Assembly: GCA_027489095.1 (NCBI GenBank)
Contig: JAIYAL010000142.1
Coordinates: forward strand, 1-54,216
Direction: 5' to 3'
DNA: 54,216 nucleotides
Origin: Erythrobacteraceae bacterium
GTDB taxonomy: Bacteria > Pseudomonadota > Alphaproteobacteria > Sphingomonadales > Sphingomonadaceae
Part shown: in pieces, positions 1 to 8,019 of the stretch
How positions within the stretch are numbered: the stretch's first letter is position 1
Layout: the number at the start of each line of letters is the position of its first letter
Notes under the pieces: generated by a model
What the model was told of the DNA's origin: nothing
Database searches by the model: none
Seen by the model: only the letters and a program-made list of their open reading frames with translations
Translations under genes and position numbers: made by a program

Positions 1-636
1 GAACGCCTTCGCGAACACCCCGATGGCAGCCTCATCTCTGTGCTGGTCAACACCGTGATCGACGGCTGGGGCCGGCCCCTCAACGATAACGAGCTCCACG
101 CCGAGATGATGGCCGATACCTTCGTGGGCGGATCGGAAACCACCACCAATGCGCTTGCTGCGGGGATGAAGCTGCTGATCGAGAACAAGGATGTCTGGCA
201 CAAGCTGAAGGCCGATCCCGAGCGGTATATGCGCACCTTCGTGGAGGAGGTGCTCCGGCTGGAAAGCCCGGTGCAGAGCCTGATGCGCTTTACCCATGCC
301 GACGTCGAACTGGACGGGGTGACGATCCCCGCAGGCGCGGTCATCAACGTGCGTTACGGCGCGGCGAACCGCGATGAACGGTTCTTCGAATGCCCGGAAA
401 AGCTCGATCTCGACCGGCCCAAGGCAGGCGCACACATGGCGTTCGGATCAGGCACGCACCACTGCCTCGGCGCGCCGCTCGCCCGCCGGGAACTGACGTG
501 GGGCTTCCAGGCGGTGGTCGACCGTTTCGAGGACATGGACTTTGCCCAAGGAGAGAACGACTTCACCTATCACCCGCACTTCCTGCTGCGCAGCCTGAAG
601 CAGCTCCACATCACCTTCGAGCCGAAGCGGCGCTGA
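1..636 (+). CDS. cytochrome P450, C-terminal part (5' end outside window)
   Basis: The frame is open from base 1, so the gene starts upstream of the window and 211 C-terminal residues are present. The I-helix oxygen-binding motif GGSETT is encoded at 127-144, the K-helix ExxR (EVLR) at 247-258, and the haem-binding loop FGSGTHHCLG follows, with the thiolate cysteine at 463-465. These are standard for soluble bacterial P450s, which take electrons from a ferredoxin and hydroxylate hydrophobic substrates. The Rieske oxygenase gene begins one base after the stop, so the two are surely co-transcribed. No ferredoxin or ferredoxin reductase is visible in the window. The substrate is unknown; the neighbours suggest a steroid- or terpenoid-like compound. 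Confidence 0.93.
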   Translation, partial: ERLREHPDGSLISVLVNTVIDGWGRPLNDNELHAEMMADTFVGGSETTTNALAAGMKLLIENKDVWHKLKADPERYMRTFVEEVLRLESPVQSLMRFTHADVELDGVTIPAGAVINVRYGAANRDERFFECPEKLDLDRPKAGAHMAFGSGTHHCLGAPLARRELTWGFQAVVDRFEDMDFAQGENDFTYHPHFLLRSLKQLHITFEPKRR

Positions 637-637
637 G

Positions 638-1969
638 ATGGCAACCCTGATCAAGCCTGCGCCCCAGCGGATTGATGTAACCCCGCAGCCGATGCCGCCG
701 CTGTCTAGCCGCCCGATCGAGGGCAACCGCTACTGGAGCCATGAGTTCATGGGCCGCGAGTGGGACGGCATCTGGACGAAAGCGTGGCTGATCGGCGGGC
801 TTGCCAGCCAAGTCGAAAAGCCGGGCGACTTCTTCACCTACGACATCGGGCGCGAGAGCATCCTTGTCACGCACGGCGAGGACGGGCGCATCCGGGCCTT
901 CTACAATGTCTGCCCGCACCGCGGGAAACGCCTCGTCATGGAGGAGCAGGGCCATTCCAAGCGGATCGCCTGCTCCTACCACGGCTGGCGCTTCACGCCC
1001 GAAGGCGCGCTCAATTTCGTTCCCTGCCCCGAGGATTTCGACGGAGGCAACCCGTGCGGGAAGGTGACGCTGGAAGAGGTCCGCTCCGAGGTCTTCGCCG
1101 GTTTCGTGTGGGTCAATCTCGATCCGGCCGCCACCCCGCTCGCCGACCACCTCGGCCCCATCGCCCCGCAGATCGCGGGCTACCGCATGGAACAGATGCG
1201 CCGCACCCACTGGGTGACGCTGGAGGGCGACTGGAATTGGAAGTGCGTGCAGGACAATTTCAACGAAAGCTACCACCTGCCCTTCGTCCACCCGCAGACC
1301 CGGTTCGTGATGGAGCAGTCCTACCGCGAGTGCCAGTTCGATCTCTACGCGCCCCACGGCCATGCGCGGATGTTCATGCCGGGATCGCGGCCCGCGCGGA
1401 GCCTTCGCGGCCATACCGATACCGTGCTGACGATGATGGCCCGCGAGCTGACCTATTGGGGCCTCGACCCCGAGGACTTCCGCGACGACCCGCTCGCCAC
1501 CCGCACCGCGCTCCAGCAGGCCAAGCGTGCAAAGGGCGCGGACAAGGGCTATGATTTCAGCCACTTCCACGATGCGCAGCTGACCGATCACTTCCACTAC
1601 ACGATCTTCCCCAACATCAGCTTCAGCCTGAAGCCCGATGGCTGCATCTGGCTGCGCGCCGATCCGCACCCGACCGACCCCGAACAATGCATCTTCGACA
1701 TGTGGTACTTCACGTGGTTCCCGGAAGGGCAGGACCGCTACTTCAGCTATTCGATGGGGCAGGAGGTCGATCGCAACGCGCCAGTCGAACACAAGCGCGG
1801 GCGCGTTGGCGAGCTTTCCTGCGGGCCGGGCATCGATCAGGACGTCAGCATCTGGAGCGAGCAGCAAAAGGGCCTGCGCTCACGCGGCTACAAGGGCGGG
1901 CACCTCGCCGGGCAGGAGGCGCGGGTGCGGTTCTTCCACGATACGATTGATCGCTGGGTGGGGGAGTAG
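638..1969 (+). CDS. Rieske non-haem iron oxygenase, alpha subunit
   Basis: 443 residues, full length for an aromatic-ring-hydroxylating oxygenase alpha subunit. The Rieske [2Fe-2S] ligands are C92-x-H94 and C112-x2-H115, with 17 residues between the pairs. The mononuclear iron site is visible at NFNESYHLPFVH (H213, H218), preceded by the bridging aspartate D206. The enzyme would insert one or two oxygen atoms using electrons from a separate reductase, which is not encoded here. It starts one base after the upstream P450 stop and ends one base before the stop of the convergent flavoprotein gene. Related families include carnitine/choline-type and 3-ketosteroid 9alpha-hydroxylase-type oxygenases; sequence inspection alone cannot choose between them. 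Confidence 0.93.
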   Translation: MATLIKPAPQRIDVTPQPMPPLSSRPIEGNRYWSHEFMGREWDGIWTKAWLIGGLASQVEKPGDFFTYDIGRESILVTHGEDGRIRAFYNVCPHRGKRLVMEEQGHSKRIACSYHGWRFTPEGALNFVPCPEDFDGGNPCGKVTLEEVRSEVFAGFVWVNLDPAATPLADHLGPIAPQIAGYRMEQMRRTHWVTLEGDWNWKCVQDNFNESYHLPFVHPQTRFVMEQSYRECQFDLYAPHGHARMFMPGSRPARSLRGHTDTVLTMMARELTYWGLDPEDFRDDPLATRTALQQAKRAKGADKGYDFSHFHDAQLTDHFHYTIFPNISFSLKPDGCIWLRADPHPTDPEQCIFDMWYFTWFPEGQDRYFSYSMGQEVDRNAPVEHKRGRVGELSCGPGIDQDVSIWSEQQKGLRSRGYKGGHLAGQEARVRFFHDTIDRWVGE

Positions 1970-1970
1970 C

Positions 1971-3590
1971 TCAGGTATTCGCCAAAGCCGCAGTCCGCCC
2001 GGCGATATACCCGAAGGTCAGCGCAGGCCCCAAAGTCCCGCCCGCCCCGGCATAGATCCCCCCCGTCGGACAGGCGATGGCATTGCCTGCGCCGAGCAAC
2101 CCCGGGATCGGCGCGCCGTCATGGCCGAGGATGCGCGCCGCGCCATCCGTACGCGGGCCGCCATTGGTGCCCAGCAGGCCCGAAGCGATCTCCACCGCGT
2201 AGAACGGCGCCTCACGGATAGCGCCCAGCGTCACCGCCGTGCCTTCGCGCGAACGGTCGCCGTAGAAGTGGTCATAGGCGCTCGTCCCGCGCCCGAAATC
2301 GGGATCGTGGCCCGCATCAGCATGAGCATTGAACCGCGCCACCGTGTCGACCAGCGCCGCGCCGTCGAGCCCGATCTGCCCCGCCAATCCCTCCAGCGTA
2401 TCGGCCCGCGCGACCCAGTCCGGCATCGGCTGGCCCGGCTGGCGCGTCCCCAAGGGATAGCGCGCGGCATATTGCGCATCGACGATCAGCCAGGCCGGGA
2501 GGTTGAGGTAATCGTAGTTCGCCGGATCGAACTGGTGGAACACGCCGCCGAGCGCCGAATAATTCGCCGCCTCGTTGCAGAAGCGCCGCGCGGAGCGGTT
2601 GACCATGATCGAATGCGGCACGGTGCGTTCGATCAGGATGATCTGCGCGCGTTGCTCCCCGCTTGCCCAGGGCGCGTCGGGCGTGACGAGCGTGGGCGCC
2701 CACCATGCGCTGGTCATGTTGCCGAGCTTCGCGCCCGCCGCCATCGCCAGCTTCAATCCCCCGCCGGTGCCGGTCGGCGGGCTGGCAGGCGCTGTCACAG
2801 GCCCGCGCAGGAAGGTCTGGCGCAGCTCGGTATCCCATTCGAAGCCGCCGGTGGTGATGATCACCCCGCGCCTTGCGGTGAGCGCAAAAGGCTCGCCGTC
2901 TTGCGTGCCCTCGATCCCGGTGATCCGCTCGCCGTCCTTCACCAGCCGCTTGGTCTCGACGCCCATGATCGGCACGATCCCCCGATCCAGACAGGCCTTC
3001 AATAATCGCGCGACCATCGCCTGCCCGAAACCGCATTGCCGCAGCCCCATGCGCTGCCCCAGCACGTCCATCGGCGGCAGCGCGCTCGCCCCGCCCAGCG
3101 GCGTTTCGCGCAGCATCAGCGGCTTGGGTTCTTCGATGGCATAGATGCGCGCGGCCCAATCGCCCAGCTCGCCTAGCGCGAACAGATCATGGTCAAGCGC
3201 GCGGCTGCCTTCGGGCTTCGCGCCGGGGCGGTCCAAGTAATAGTCGGGATATCCCGGCAGCACCGAGACGCTGAGCGCGCCCGCGCCTTCCAGAAAGGCC
3301 AGCGCTTCGGGCCCCTTGTCGACGAAGGCTTCCAGCGTCTCGTCCACCAGATCGCCGTGATCGAGGCTGCGGAAATAGGCAAGCGCCTCCGCGCGGCTGT
3401 CGTCCATCCCGGCGGCGCGCATCCGGGGGTTGTCCGCCACCCAGATCACCCCGCCCGAAATCGCCGAGGTGCCGCCGATCCGCTCACCCCGCTCGATCAG
3501 CGCAACGCTCGCGCCTGCTTCGTGGGCGGCAAGCGCCGCAGTCATTCCGGCTGCGCCGGAGCCGAGGATAATGACATCGACCTGTTCCAT
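1971..3590 (-). CDS. FAD-dependent oxidoreductase, 3-ketosteroid Delta1-dehydrogenase-like
   Basis: 539 residues from the ATG at 3590; the frame is open 12 codons further upstream, but the FAD-binding GSGAAG motif at residues 10-15 fits this start. The dinucleotide-binding fold is followed by ERGERIGGTSAISGG, typical of the fumarate reductase/KstD flavoprotein family. The C-terminal GIYAGAGGTLGPALTFGY contains Tyr and, four residues on, Gly, in the arrangement of the catalytic Tyr/Gly pair of 3-ketosteroid Delta1-dehydrogenases. Such enzymes introduce a double bond next to a ring ketone. The gene is convergent with the Rieske gene, with a one-base gap, and divergent from the SDR at 3694. Other ring ketones are possible substrates. 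Confidence 0.8.
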   Translation of the reverse strand: MEQVDVIILGSGAAGMTAALAAHEAGASVALIERGERIGGTSAISGGVIWVADNPRMRAAGMDDSRAEALAYFRSLDHGDLVDETLEAFVDKGPEALAFLEGAGALSVSVLPGYPDYYLDRPGAKPEGSRALDHDLFALGELGDWAARIYAIEEPKPLMLRETPLGGASALPPMDVLGQRMGLRQCGFGQAMVARLLKACLDRGIVPIMGVETKRLVKDGERITGIEGTQDGEPFALTARRGVIITTGGFEWDTELRQTFLRGPVTAPASPPTGTGGGLKLAMAAGAKLGNMTSAWWAPTLVTPDAPWASGEQRAQIILIERTVPHSIMVNRSARRFCNEAANYSALGGVFHQFDPANYDYLNLPAWLIVDAQYAARYPLGTRQPGQPMPDWVARADTLEGLAGQIGLDGAALVDTVARFNAHADAGHDPDFGRGTSAYDHFYGDRSREGTAVTLGAIREAPFYAVEIASGLLGTNGGPRTDGAARILGHDGAPIPGLLGAGNAIACPTGGIYAGAGGTLGPALTFGYIAGRTAALANT

Positions 3591-3620
3591 GGCGTGGTTA
3601 GACGCCTTGGCAGGCCCGCG

Positions 3621-3646
3621 CGGCAACCCGTCATTTTGGCAAGGTG
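3621..3646 (-). promoter_or_regulatory. candidate operator in a divergent promoter region
   Basis: In the 103-bp gap between the KstD-like gene and the SDR gene, the minus strand reads CACCTTGCCAAAATGACGGG followed by TTGCCG. Almost the same string occurs at 5506-5533 in another divergent gap of the cluster. The shared core CACC(C)TTGCCAAAA followed by a spaced TTG-C-CGC suggests binding of a common regulator or a shared promoter element. No regulator gene is present in the window. Confidence 0.4.
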
Positions 3647-3693
3647 CGCTGGCCTTCGCGGCCCGCTACCCACGCTGCCAAAGGAGAGAACGC

Positions 3694-4470
3694 ATGAAAC
3701 TGGCCGGAAAAATCGCCGCGATCACCGGGGGCACAGCGGGCATGGGGCGCGGCATCGCCGAGGCGTTTCTGGCGGAAGGCGCCAAGGTCGCCCTGTTCGC
3801 GCGCAATGCCGACAAGGGCGCCAAGGTGCTCGCGGAGCTTGGGGCGGGCGATAACGCCATCTTCATCGCCGGCGACGTGATGAGCCAAGCCGATCTTGAA
3901 GGCTTCGTCGATCAGGTCATCGCCCATTTCGGCACGCTCGACATTCTCGTGAACAATGCCGGCGGCGCGGGCGATTTGCAGCCGCTGGTGAACCTGTCCG
4001 ATCACGCCTTCGACGAGGCGATGAAGTGGAACGTCTATTCGACCTTCTGGGCCAGCCGCCGCGCGCTGCCGACCATGCTGGACAAGGGCAATGGGCGGAT
4101 CATCAACATCTCCTCGATGGAGGGCAAGCACGGCAAGCCGGTGCTGACGGCCTATTCCGCTGCCAAGCACGCGGTCAACGGCATGACCAAGAGCCTCGCG
4201 CGCGAAGTCGGCGCCCAAGGCGTGACGGTCAACGCGATCTGTCCGGGGATCGTCATCACCGACATCATCAAGAACAACGGCCCCGCCACCGCGAAGGCGA
4301 TGGGCATGGAGCTGGACGAGATGATCGCGATGTTCGCTGCGGATTCGGCGATCAAGCGGCCGAACACGGTCGAGGAAGTCGCCGCGATGGCGGTGCTGCT
4401 GGCGAGCGAGGCGGGCGCGGGGATCACCGGCCAGCAGATCAGCGTCGATGGCGGCACGGCGCAATATTGA
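3694..4470 (+). CDS. SDR-family oxidoreductase
   Basis: 258 residues from the ATG at 3694, which follows an AAGGAGAG ribosome-binding site; upstream in-frame sequence belongs to the opposite gene. A classical short-chain dehydrogenase: cofactor loop TGGTAGMG (11-18), NNAG at 87-90, catalytic Ser141, Tyr154 and Lys158 (YSAAK), PG-IVITD after the active site, and the C-terminal GQQISVDGGT. The reaction would be NAD(P)-dependent oxidation or reduction of a hydroxyl/keto group. It is divergent from the KstD-like gene and may share control with it. The hydroxysteroid-dehydrogenase role is an inference from neighbours; the exact substrate cannot be read from the sequence. Confidence 0.9.
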   Translation: MKLAGKIAAITGGTAGMGRGIAEAFLAEGAKVALFARNADKGAKVLAELGAGDNAIFIAGDVMSQADLEGFVDQVIAHFGTLDILVNNAGGAGDLQPLVNLSDHAFDEAMKWNVYSTFWASRRALPTMLDKGNGRIINISSMEGKHGKPVLTAYSAAKHAVNGMTKSLAREVGAQGVTVNAICPGIVITDIIKNNGPATAKAMGMELDEMIAMFAADSAIKRPNTVEEVAAMAVLLASEAGAGITGQQISVDGGTAQY

Positions 4471-4487
4471 GGCCGGGGATCGAGGGG

Positions 4488-4513
4488 GGGCCGAAGCCAT
4501 GGGCCGAAGCCAT
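4488..4513 (+). repeat. tandem 13-bp duplication
   Basis: The 13-mer gggccgaagccat occurs twice back to back just after the SDR stop, in the intergenic stretch that also holds the 11-bp repeats and parS. The duplication is exact. No function is evident. Confidence 0.85.
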
Positions 4514-4553
4514 AGGGCGCCAAAGTGGCGTCAAAGTCGCCCCAGACTCGCCT

Positions 4554-4597
4554 TTGACCCCTGCTAGACCCCCCTTAGACCCCTGTTAGGCCCCCTT
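4554..4597 (+). repeat. four phased 11-bp repeats next to parS
   Basis: Four consecutive 11-mers, TTGACCCCTGC, TAGACCCCCCT, TAGACCCCTGT and TAGGCCCCCTT, run up to 21 bp before the parS palindrome. The 11-bp period places the C-tracts on nearly the same face of the helix. This could be a protein-binding array or simply slippage; nothing in the sequence decides between them. Confidence 0.75.
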
Positions 4598-4617
4598 CAG
4601 GCAGGCGTGGGCGGCAC

Positions 4618-4633
4618 TGTTTCACGTGAAACA
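4618..4633. other. parS: parS centromere site (perfect consensus)
   Basis: The 16-bp palindrome TGTTTCACGTGAAACA matches the canonical chromosomal ParB-binding site exactly. It lies between the stops of two convergent SDR genes, where it disrupts no coding sequence. ParB loads on such sites and spreads to organise the origin region for segregation with ParA, so parS sites cluster near oriC in most bacteria. parA/parB are not in this window. Confidence 0.9.
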
Positions 4634-4648
4634 ATGCCGCGCAGCCGG

Positions 4649-5458
4649 TTACCCCTGCAATTTGGCCATCGCCGCCCCAACCGCCGCAGCAACATCGCCT
4701 GCCTGCGGATTGCCGCGCATGATAAGGCCGCCGTTGGGCTGGATATTGGCTCCCGTGACAAAGGCGGTATCGGTGCTCAGCCACAGGCAGGCATAGGCGA
4801 CATCCTCGACCGTGTTGAGCCTGCCCAAGGGGTAGCGCGGCAGGAAGGCATCGGTCAGGCCTGGCACCTGGAAGCTCTGGTGGGTCATCGGGCTGTCGGT
4901 GAAGGCGGGCGAGACGGTGTTGGCCTTGATCCCTAAGTGCCCGTAATCATTGGCAACACACTCGATCAGCGCCTCGCTGCCGCGCTTGGTGCCGATATAG
5001 GCCGCGTGGTTGGTGATGATCGCCTTGGTGGTCGCCGATGACAGGCTGATCAGCGATCCGCCGGTGGGGCTTTGCGCGCTCATGACCCGCACGAAGGCCT
5101 GGAGGAAGTGGTGCACCCCCTTGAACTGGAGCGCGACGATCTGGTCGAGCTGCTCCTCGGTGATCTCCTCAAGGCTGGCGAGCAGGCCCCAGCCGGTGGT
5201 GTTGATCGCGATATCGACCCGCCCGAATGCCGAATTCGCCTTGTCTGCCAAGGCGTTGACCTCAGCATGACTGGTGATATCGCACAGCGCGTAGGCCCCG
5301 CCGATCTCATCGGCGAGCGCCGCAAGCGGGCCTTCCTTGCGCCCCGCGACCATCACCTTTGCACCCTCGCGGGCGAACAGGCGGGCGATGGTCTGACCCA
5401 TGTTGCCCTCCGACGCCGCCCCCAGAATGACCGCGGTCTTGCCTTGCAATTGTCCCAT
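4649..5458 (-). CDS. SDR-family oxidoreductase with degenerate NNAG motif
   Basis: 269 residues from the ATG at 5458, chosen because AGGAG lies just upstream; the open frame continues 27 codons further but without family similarity. The cofactor loop is LGAASEGNMG, the usual NNAG is NTTG (86-89), and the catalytic Tyr154 and Lys158 (YIGTK) are intact after LSLSSAT. The loop resembles the enoyl-ACP reductase-like and divergent SDR branches, where the glycine spacing is looser. It is transcribed away from the SnoaL-like gene across a 152-bp gap that carries the operator-like motif. An oxidoreductase role on a cluster intermediate is likely, substrate unknown. Confidence 0.87.
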   Translation of the reverse strand: MGQLQGKTAVILGAASEGNMGQTIARLFAREGAKVMVAGRKEGPLAALADEIGGAYALCDITSHAEVNALADKANSAFGRVDIAINTTGWGLLASLEEITEEQLDQIVALQFKGVHHFLQAFVRVMSAQSPTGGSLISLSSATTKAIITNHAAYIGTKRGSEALIECVANDYGHLGIKANTVSPAFTDSPMTHQSFQVPGLTDAFLPRYPLGRLNTVEDVAYACLWLSTDTAFVTGANIQPNGGLIMRGNPQAGDVAAAVGAAMAKLQG

Positions 5459-5505
5459 CTCGTGTCTCCTCTCGGCCATGCGAGTAACACGGGGCGGCGG
5501 TGCAT

Positions 5506-5533
5506 CACCCTTGCCAAAAGTGGGCATTGTCGC
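5506..5533 (+). promoter_or_regulatory. candidate operator in a divergent promoter region
   Basis: The plus strand reads CACCCTTGCCAAAAGTGGGC and continues ATTGTCGC. This matches the motif at 3621-3646 (minus strand) in 13 consecutive positions with one inserted C, then agrees at spaced TTG and CGC positions. It sits roughly midway between the divergent starts at 5458 and 5611, where an operator would be expected. Confidence 0.42.
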
Positions 5534-5610
5534 TGGCACCCCTCGGGGCCGATAGCCGCTCCCAACAAGGGACGGCCTTCGGCCGCTGCCAACAACGGGA
5601 GAGCGACAGG

Positions 5611-6021
5611 ATGTTTACAGGGCCCCTCGAAGATCGCGTGGCGATCCAGGAGTTGAACGGCACCTATGCCGACGGCGTGGTGCGGATCGATGCCGCAACC
5701 TGGGCCACGGTCTGGGCCGATGATGCCGACTGGGACCTGATGGGTCACCAGACCAAGGGCAAGGAGGCGATCGTGGCCTTCTGGAACGGGGCGATGAGCG
5801 GGCTGGAGGCGGTAAGCTTCCACTGCGTCCCCTGCATGATCGAAGTCACGGGAAACACAGCCAAATCCCGCGTCCAGACGCAGGAAATCCTGAAGCCCAA
5901 GGACGGCAAGGCGCGCCATGTCGGCGGGCTTTACGAGGACGAACTGGCGAAGATCGACGGGCGCTGGCTGTTCACTTCGCGCAAGTTCAAGATCATCGCC
6001 GAATTCGGCGTGGAGGGCTGA
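5611..6021 (+). CDS. SnoaL/NTF2-like protein
   Basis: 136 residues from the ATG at 5611 behind GGGAGAGCGAC. The layout is that of NTF2-fold (SnoaL-like, nuclear transport factor 2) proteins: an N-terminal helix with DRVAIQELNGTYADGV, then ATWATVWADDADWDL, and a curved sheet ending in DGRWLFTSRKFKI. Members include ketosteroid isomerases, dehydratases and scytalone dehydratase-like enzymes that act on cyclic ketones. It opens a small plus-strand group with the ABM protein and mobA. Isomerase or dehydratase activity is a family-level inference; the catalytic residues are not certain. Confidence 0.82.
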   Translation: MFTGPLEDRVAIQELNGTYADGVVRIDAATWATVWADDADWDLMGHQTKGKEAIVAFWNGAMSGLEAVSFHCVPCMIEVTGNTAKSRVQTQEILKPKDGKARHVGGLYEDELAKIDGRWLFTSRKFKIIAEFGVEG

Positions 6022-6026
6022 AAACC

Positions 6027-6368
6027 ATGGCAAAAATCCTGATCTCCGCGCAGATCGACCTCGATCCCGCCCAGCGCGAAGAGGCCCTGCGCACCGCCCG
6101 CCCGCATATCGAGGCGGCGCTCGCCGAGAAGGGCTGCATCCATTACGACTGGAGCGCCTGCTCGATGAACCCCGCGCGCGTGAATGTGTTCGAGGAGTGG
6201 GAAAGCGAGGAGGCGCTCGCCGCGCATTTCAAGGACCCTGCCTACACCGGGATGCGCGATCACATCGGCCAGTTCGGCATCAGCGGTGCAGTGAGCGCGA
6301 AATACCGCGTCGACGCCGAAGGGCCGGTCTACAACGCCGAAGGCAACGCCACCGAGGCCTTTGACTAA
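6027..6368 (+). CDS. antibiotic biosynthesis monooxygenase (ABM)-domain protein
   Basis: 113 residues, five bases downstream of the SnoaL-like gene. The ferredoxin-like ABM fold is recognisable: KILISAQIDLDPAQREEAL, then GCIHYDWSAC, VFEEWESEEALAAHFKDPAY. YgiN-type proteins of this family oxidise quinols or activated cyclic compounds without cofactors, or bind them. A C-terminal tail of about 20 residues after the domain has no obvious function. Its 3' end overlaps the start of mobA by 8 bases. Confidence 0.85.
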   Translation: MAKILISAQIDLDPAQREEALRTARPHIEAALAEKGCIHYDWSACSMNPARVNVFEEWESEEALAAHFKDPAYTGMRDHIGQFGISGAVSAKYRVDAEGPVYNAEGNATEAFD

Positions 6369-6879
6369 GCTCCTCGGCGCAATCCTCGCCGGCGGACAGG
6401 CGCGGCGGTTCGGCAGCGACAAGGCCCACGCACTTTATGAAGGCACGCGGCTGATCGACCGGGTGACGGCCGCGCTTTTGGCCCAGTGCGAGGCGGTGGT
6501 GGTTTGCGGCCGGGATGAGGCCGGTTTCGCCTGCATTCCCGACTGGCCGGAGGCAGGGATGGGGCCGTTGGGCGGCCTTGCCGCTGCGCTGCGCCATGCG
6601 GAAGCTCAGGGTTTCACCCACGTGCTCTCCGCCGGGGTCGATGCGCCCGATTTGCCGCACGATCTAGCCGCCATGTTGACGGGACAGGGCGCAGCAATCG
6701 TGGAAAGTCAGCCGGTTGTCGGACTGTGGCCGATCACCGCCGCCGCTTTGCTGGAGACGTTCCTCGGTGAGGGAGGTCGGTCGCTTTATCGCTTCGCCGA
6801 CCGCATCGGCGCGCGCCGGGCCGAGCTCCCGCGCCCGCTCATGAACGTCAATCGGCCGGAAGACTTGCCCCCGGCCTGA
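6361..6879 (+). CDS. mobA: molybdenum cofactor guanylyltransferase MobA
   Basis: 172 residues. The N-terminal nucleotidyltransferase signature LAGGQARRFGSDKA is at about residues 9-22, followed by GMGPLGGLAAAL and the C-terminal MNVNRPEDL, all typical of MobA, which attaches GMP to molybdopterin to form the bis-MGD cofactor. The start appears to be TTG at 6361, overlapping the upstream stop by 8 bases; no ATG or GTG lies before the signature. A molybdopterin oxidoreductase gene of the bis-MGD type follows about 1.1 kb downstream, so cofactor maturation and its user are encoded close together. Confidence 0.92.
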   Translation: MTKLLGAILAGGQARRFGSDKAHALYEGTRLIDRVTAALLAQCEAVVVCGRDEAGFACIPDWPEAGMGPLGGLAAALRHAEAQGFTHVLSAGVDAPDLPHDLAAMLTGQGAAIVESQPVVGLWPITAAALLETFLGEGGRSLYRFADRIGARRAELPRPLMNVNRPEDLPPA

Positions 6880-6883
6880 CACG

Positions 6884-7888
6884 TTAGAGCTTCAGCATCT
6901 GCTTTCCGCGGTTCTGGCCACTGAACAGACGCTGCAAAGTCGCCGGGGCGTTCTCGAAGCCGTGCTGGATATCTTCCTGATATTTCAGGCTCCCGTCCTT
7001 CACAAAGCCTTCAAGCCGCTTGCGGATGCCCGGAAATTCGCTCGCCCAGTCGAGCACGATGAAGCCCGCCATGGTTCCGCGCCGGAACACGAGGTTGAAG
7101 TAGTTCTCCGGCCCGGCAGGAAGCGAGCCGGTCTCGTAGCGGCTGATCCCGCCGCAGATCACGACACGCGCATTGGTGGCGATGCAGGCGAGCATGTCAT
7201 TGAGAATCTTCCCGCCGACATTGTCGTAGATGACGTCCACACCGCGCGGGGCGAGTTCCCTGATCTGCGCCTTCACATTGTCGGCCTTGTAATCGATCGC
7301 GGCGTCATAGCCGGCCTCGCGCACCAGCCAGTCGCACTTGTCCTGGCCGCCGGCGATGCCGATCACGCGGCACCCGGCGATTTTCGCCAGCTGGCCGACG
7401 ATGCTCCCCGTCGCGCCCGCCGCGCCGCTCACCAGCACGGTATCGCCCGCCACGGGCTTGCCGACCTTGAACAGCCCGCAATAGGCGGTGAGCCCCGTCG
7501 TCCCCAGCACCGAAAGGACGGCGGTGGGCGACAGCTCGGTTTCGACCTTGGTCAGCTCCTTGGCATCGGTCACGAGGTACTCGGTCCAGCCCGTGGTGCC
7601 GAACAAGACGTCGCCGACGGCATAGCGCCCGCCGTTCGAGGCGACGACCTCGCAGATGCCACTACCGCGCATCACGTCGCCGATTGCCATCGGCGCGACG
7701 TAATCGGCGATATTCTCCATCCAGCCCTTCTGCGCCGGATCGAAGCCGAGGTAATGCGTCTTGAGCAGCACCTGCCCCGGGCCGGGATCGGGCAGCTCGG
7801 TGGTGGCGAGCTTGAAATCGTTTGCGATCTCGATCCCGCGACCGCGCGGATGTCCGTTCAGGAGCCATTGGCGGGTGGTGGTGGGCAT
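6884..7888 (-). CDS. NADP-dependent oxidoreductase, MDR superfamily (prostaglandin reductase/CurA-like)
   Basis: 334 residues from the ATG at 7888, with GGGAG upstream. The family hallmarks are present: an N-terminal substrate domain with RHPRGRGIE-like start, then VLSVLGTTGLTAYCGL, and the NADPH loop SGAAGATGSIVGQLAKI, followed by GVDVIYDNVGG. There are no zinc ligands. Such enzymes reduce the double bond of alpha,beta-unsaturated ketones or acyl derivatives. It is convergent with mobA (4-base gap) and divergent from the Mo oxidoreductase. A paralogue lies at 10183-11193 on the other side of the Mo enzyme. Confidence 0.9.
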   Translation of the reverse strand: MPTTTRQWLLNGHPRGRGIEIANDFKLATTELPDPGPGQVLLKTHYLGFDPAQKGWMENIADYVAPMAIGDVMRGSGICEVVASNGGRYAVGDVLFGTTGWTEYLVTDAKELTKVETELSPTAVLSVLGTTGLTAYCGLFKVGKPVAGDTVLVSGAAGATGSIVGQLAKIAGCRVIGIAGGQDKCDWLVREAGYDAAIDYKADNVKAQIRELAPRGVDVIYDNVGGKILNDMLACIATNARVVICGGISRYETGSLPAGPENYFNLVFRRGTMAGFIVLDWASEFPGIRKRLEGFVKDGSLKYQEDIQHGFENAPATLQRLFSGQNRGKQMLKL

Positions 7889-7951
7889 CAGGTGTCTCCC
7901 CGTATCTTGGGCAATGTTGCCTGCCCTATTGGGAGCGCGGCGCACACCTCT

Positions 7952-7976
7952 CCACGGACAAAAGTGTCAGTCGAGC
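7952..7976 (+). promoter_or_regulatory. weak copy of the cluster operator-like motif
   Basis: CCACGGACAAAAGTGTCAGT in the divergent gap between the MDR gene and the Mo oxidoreductase shares CAAAAGTG and part of the flanks with 5506-5533. The match is weaker than that between 3621-3646 and 5506-5533, so this is only a candidate. Confidence 0.22.
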
Positions 7977-8019
7977 GCCCCTGCCCCTGTGGTAGTCTCC
8001 GTTCCAAAGGGAGAGCATC

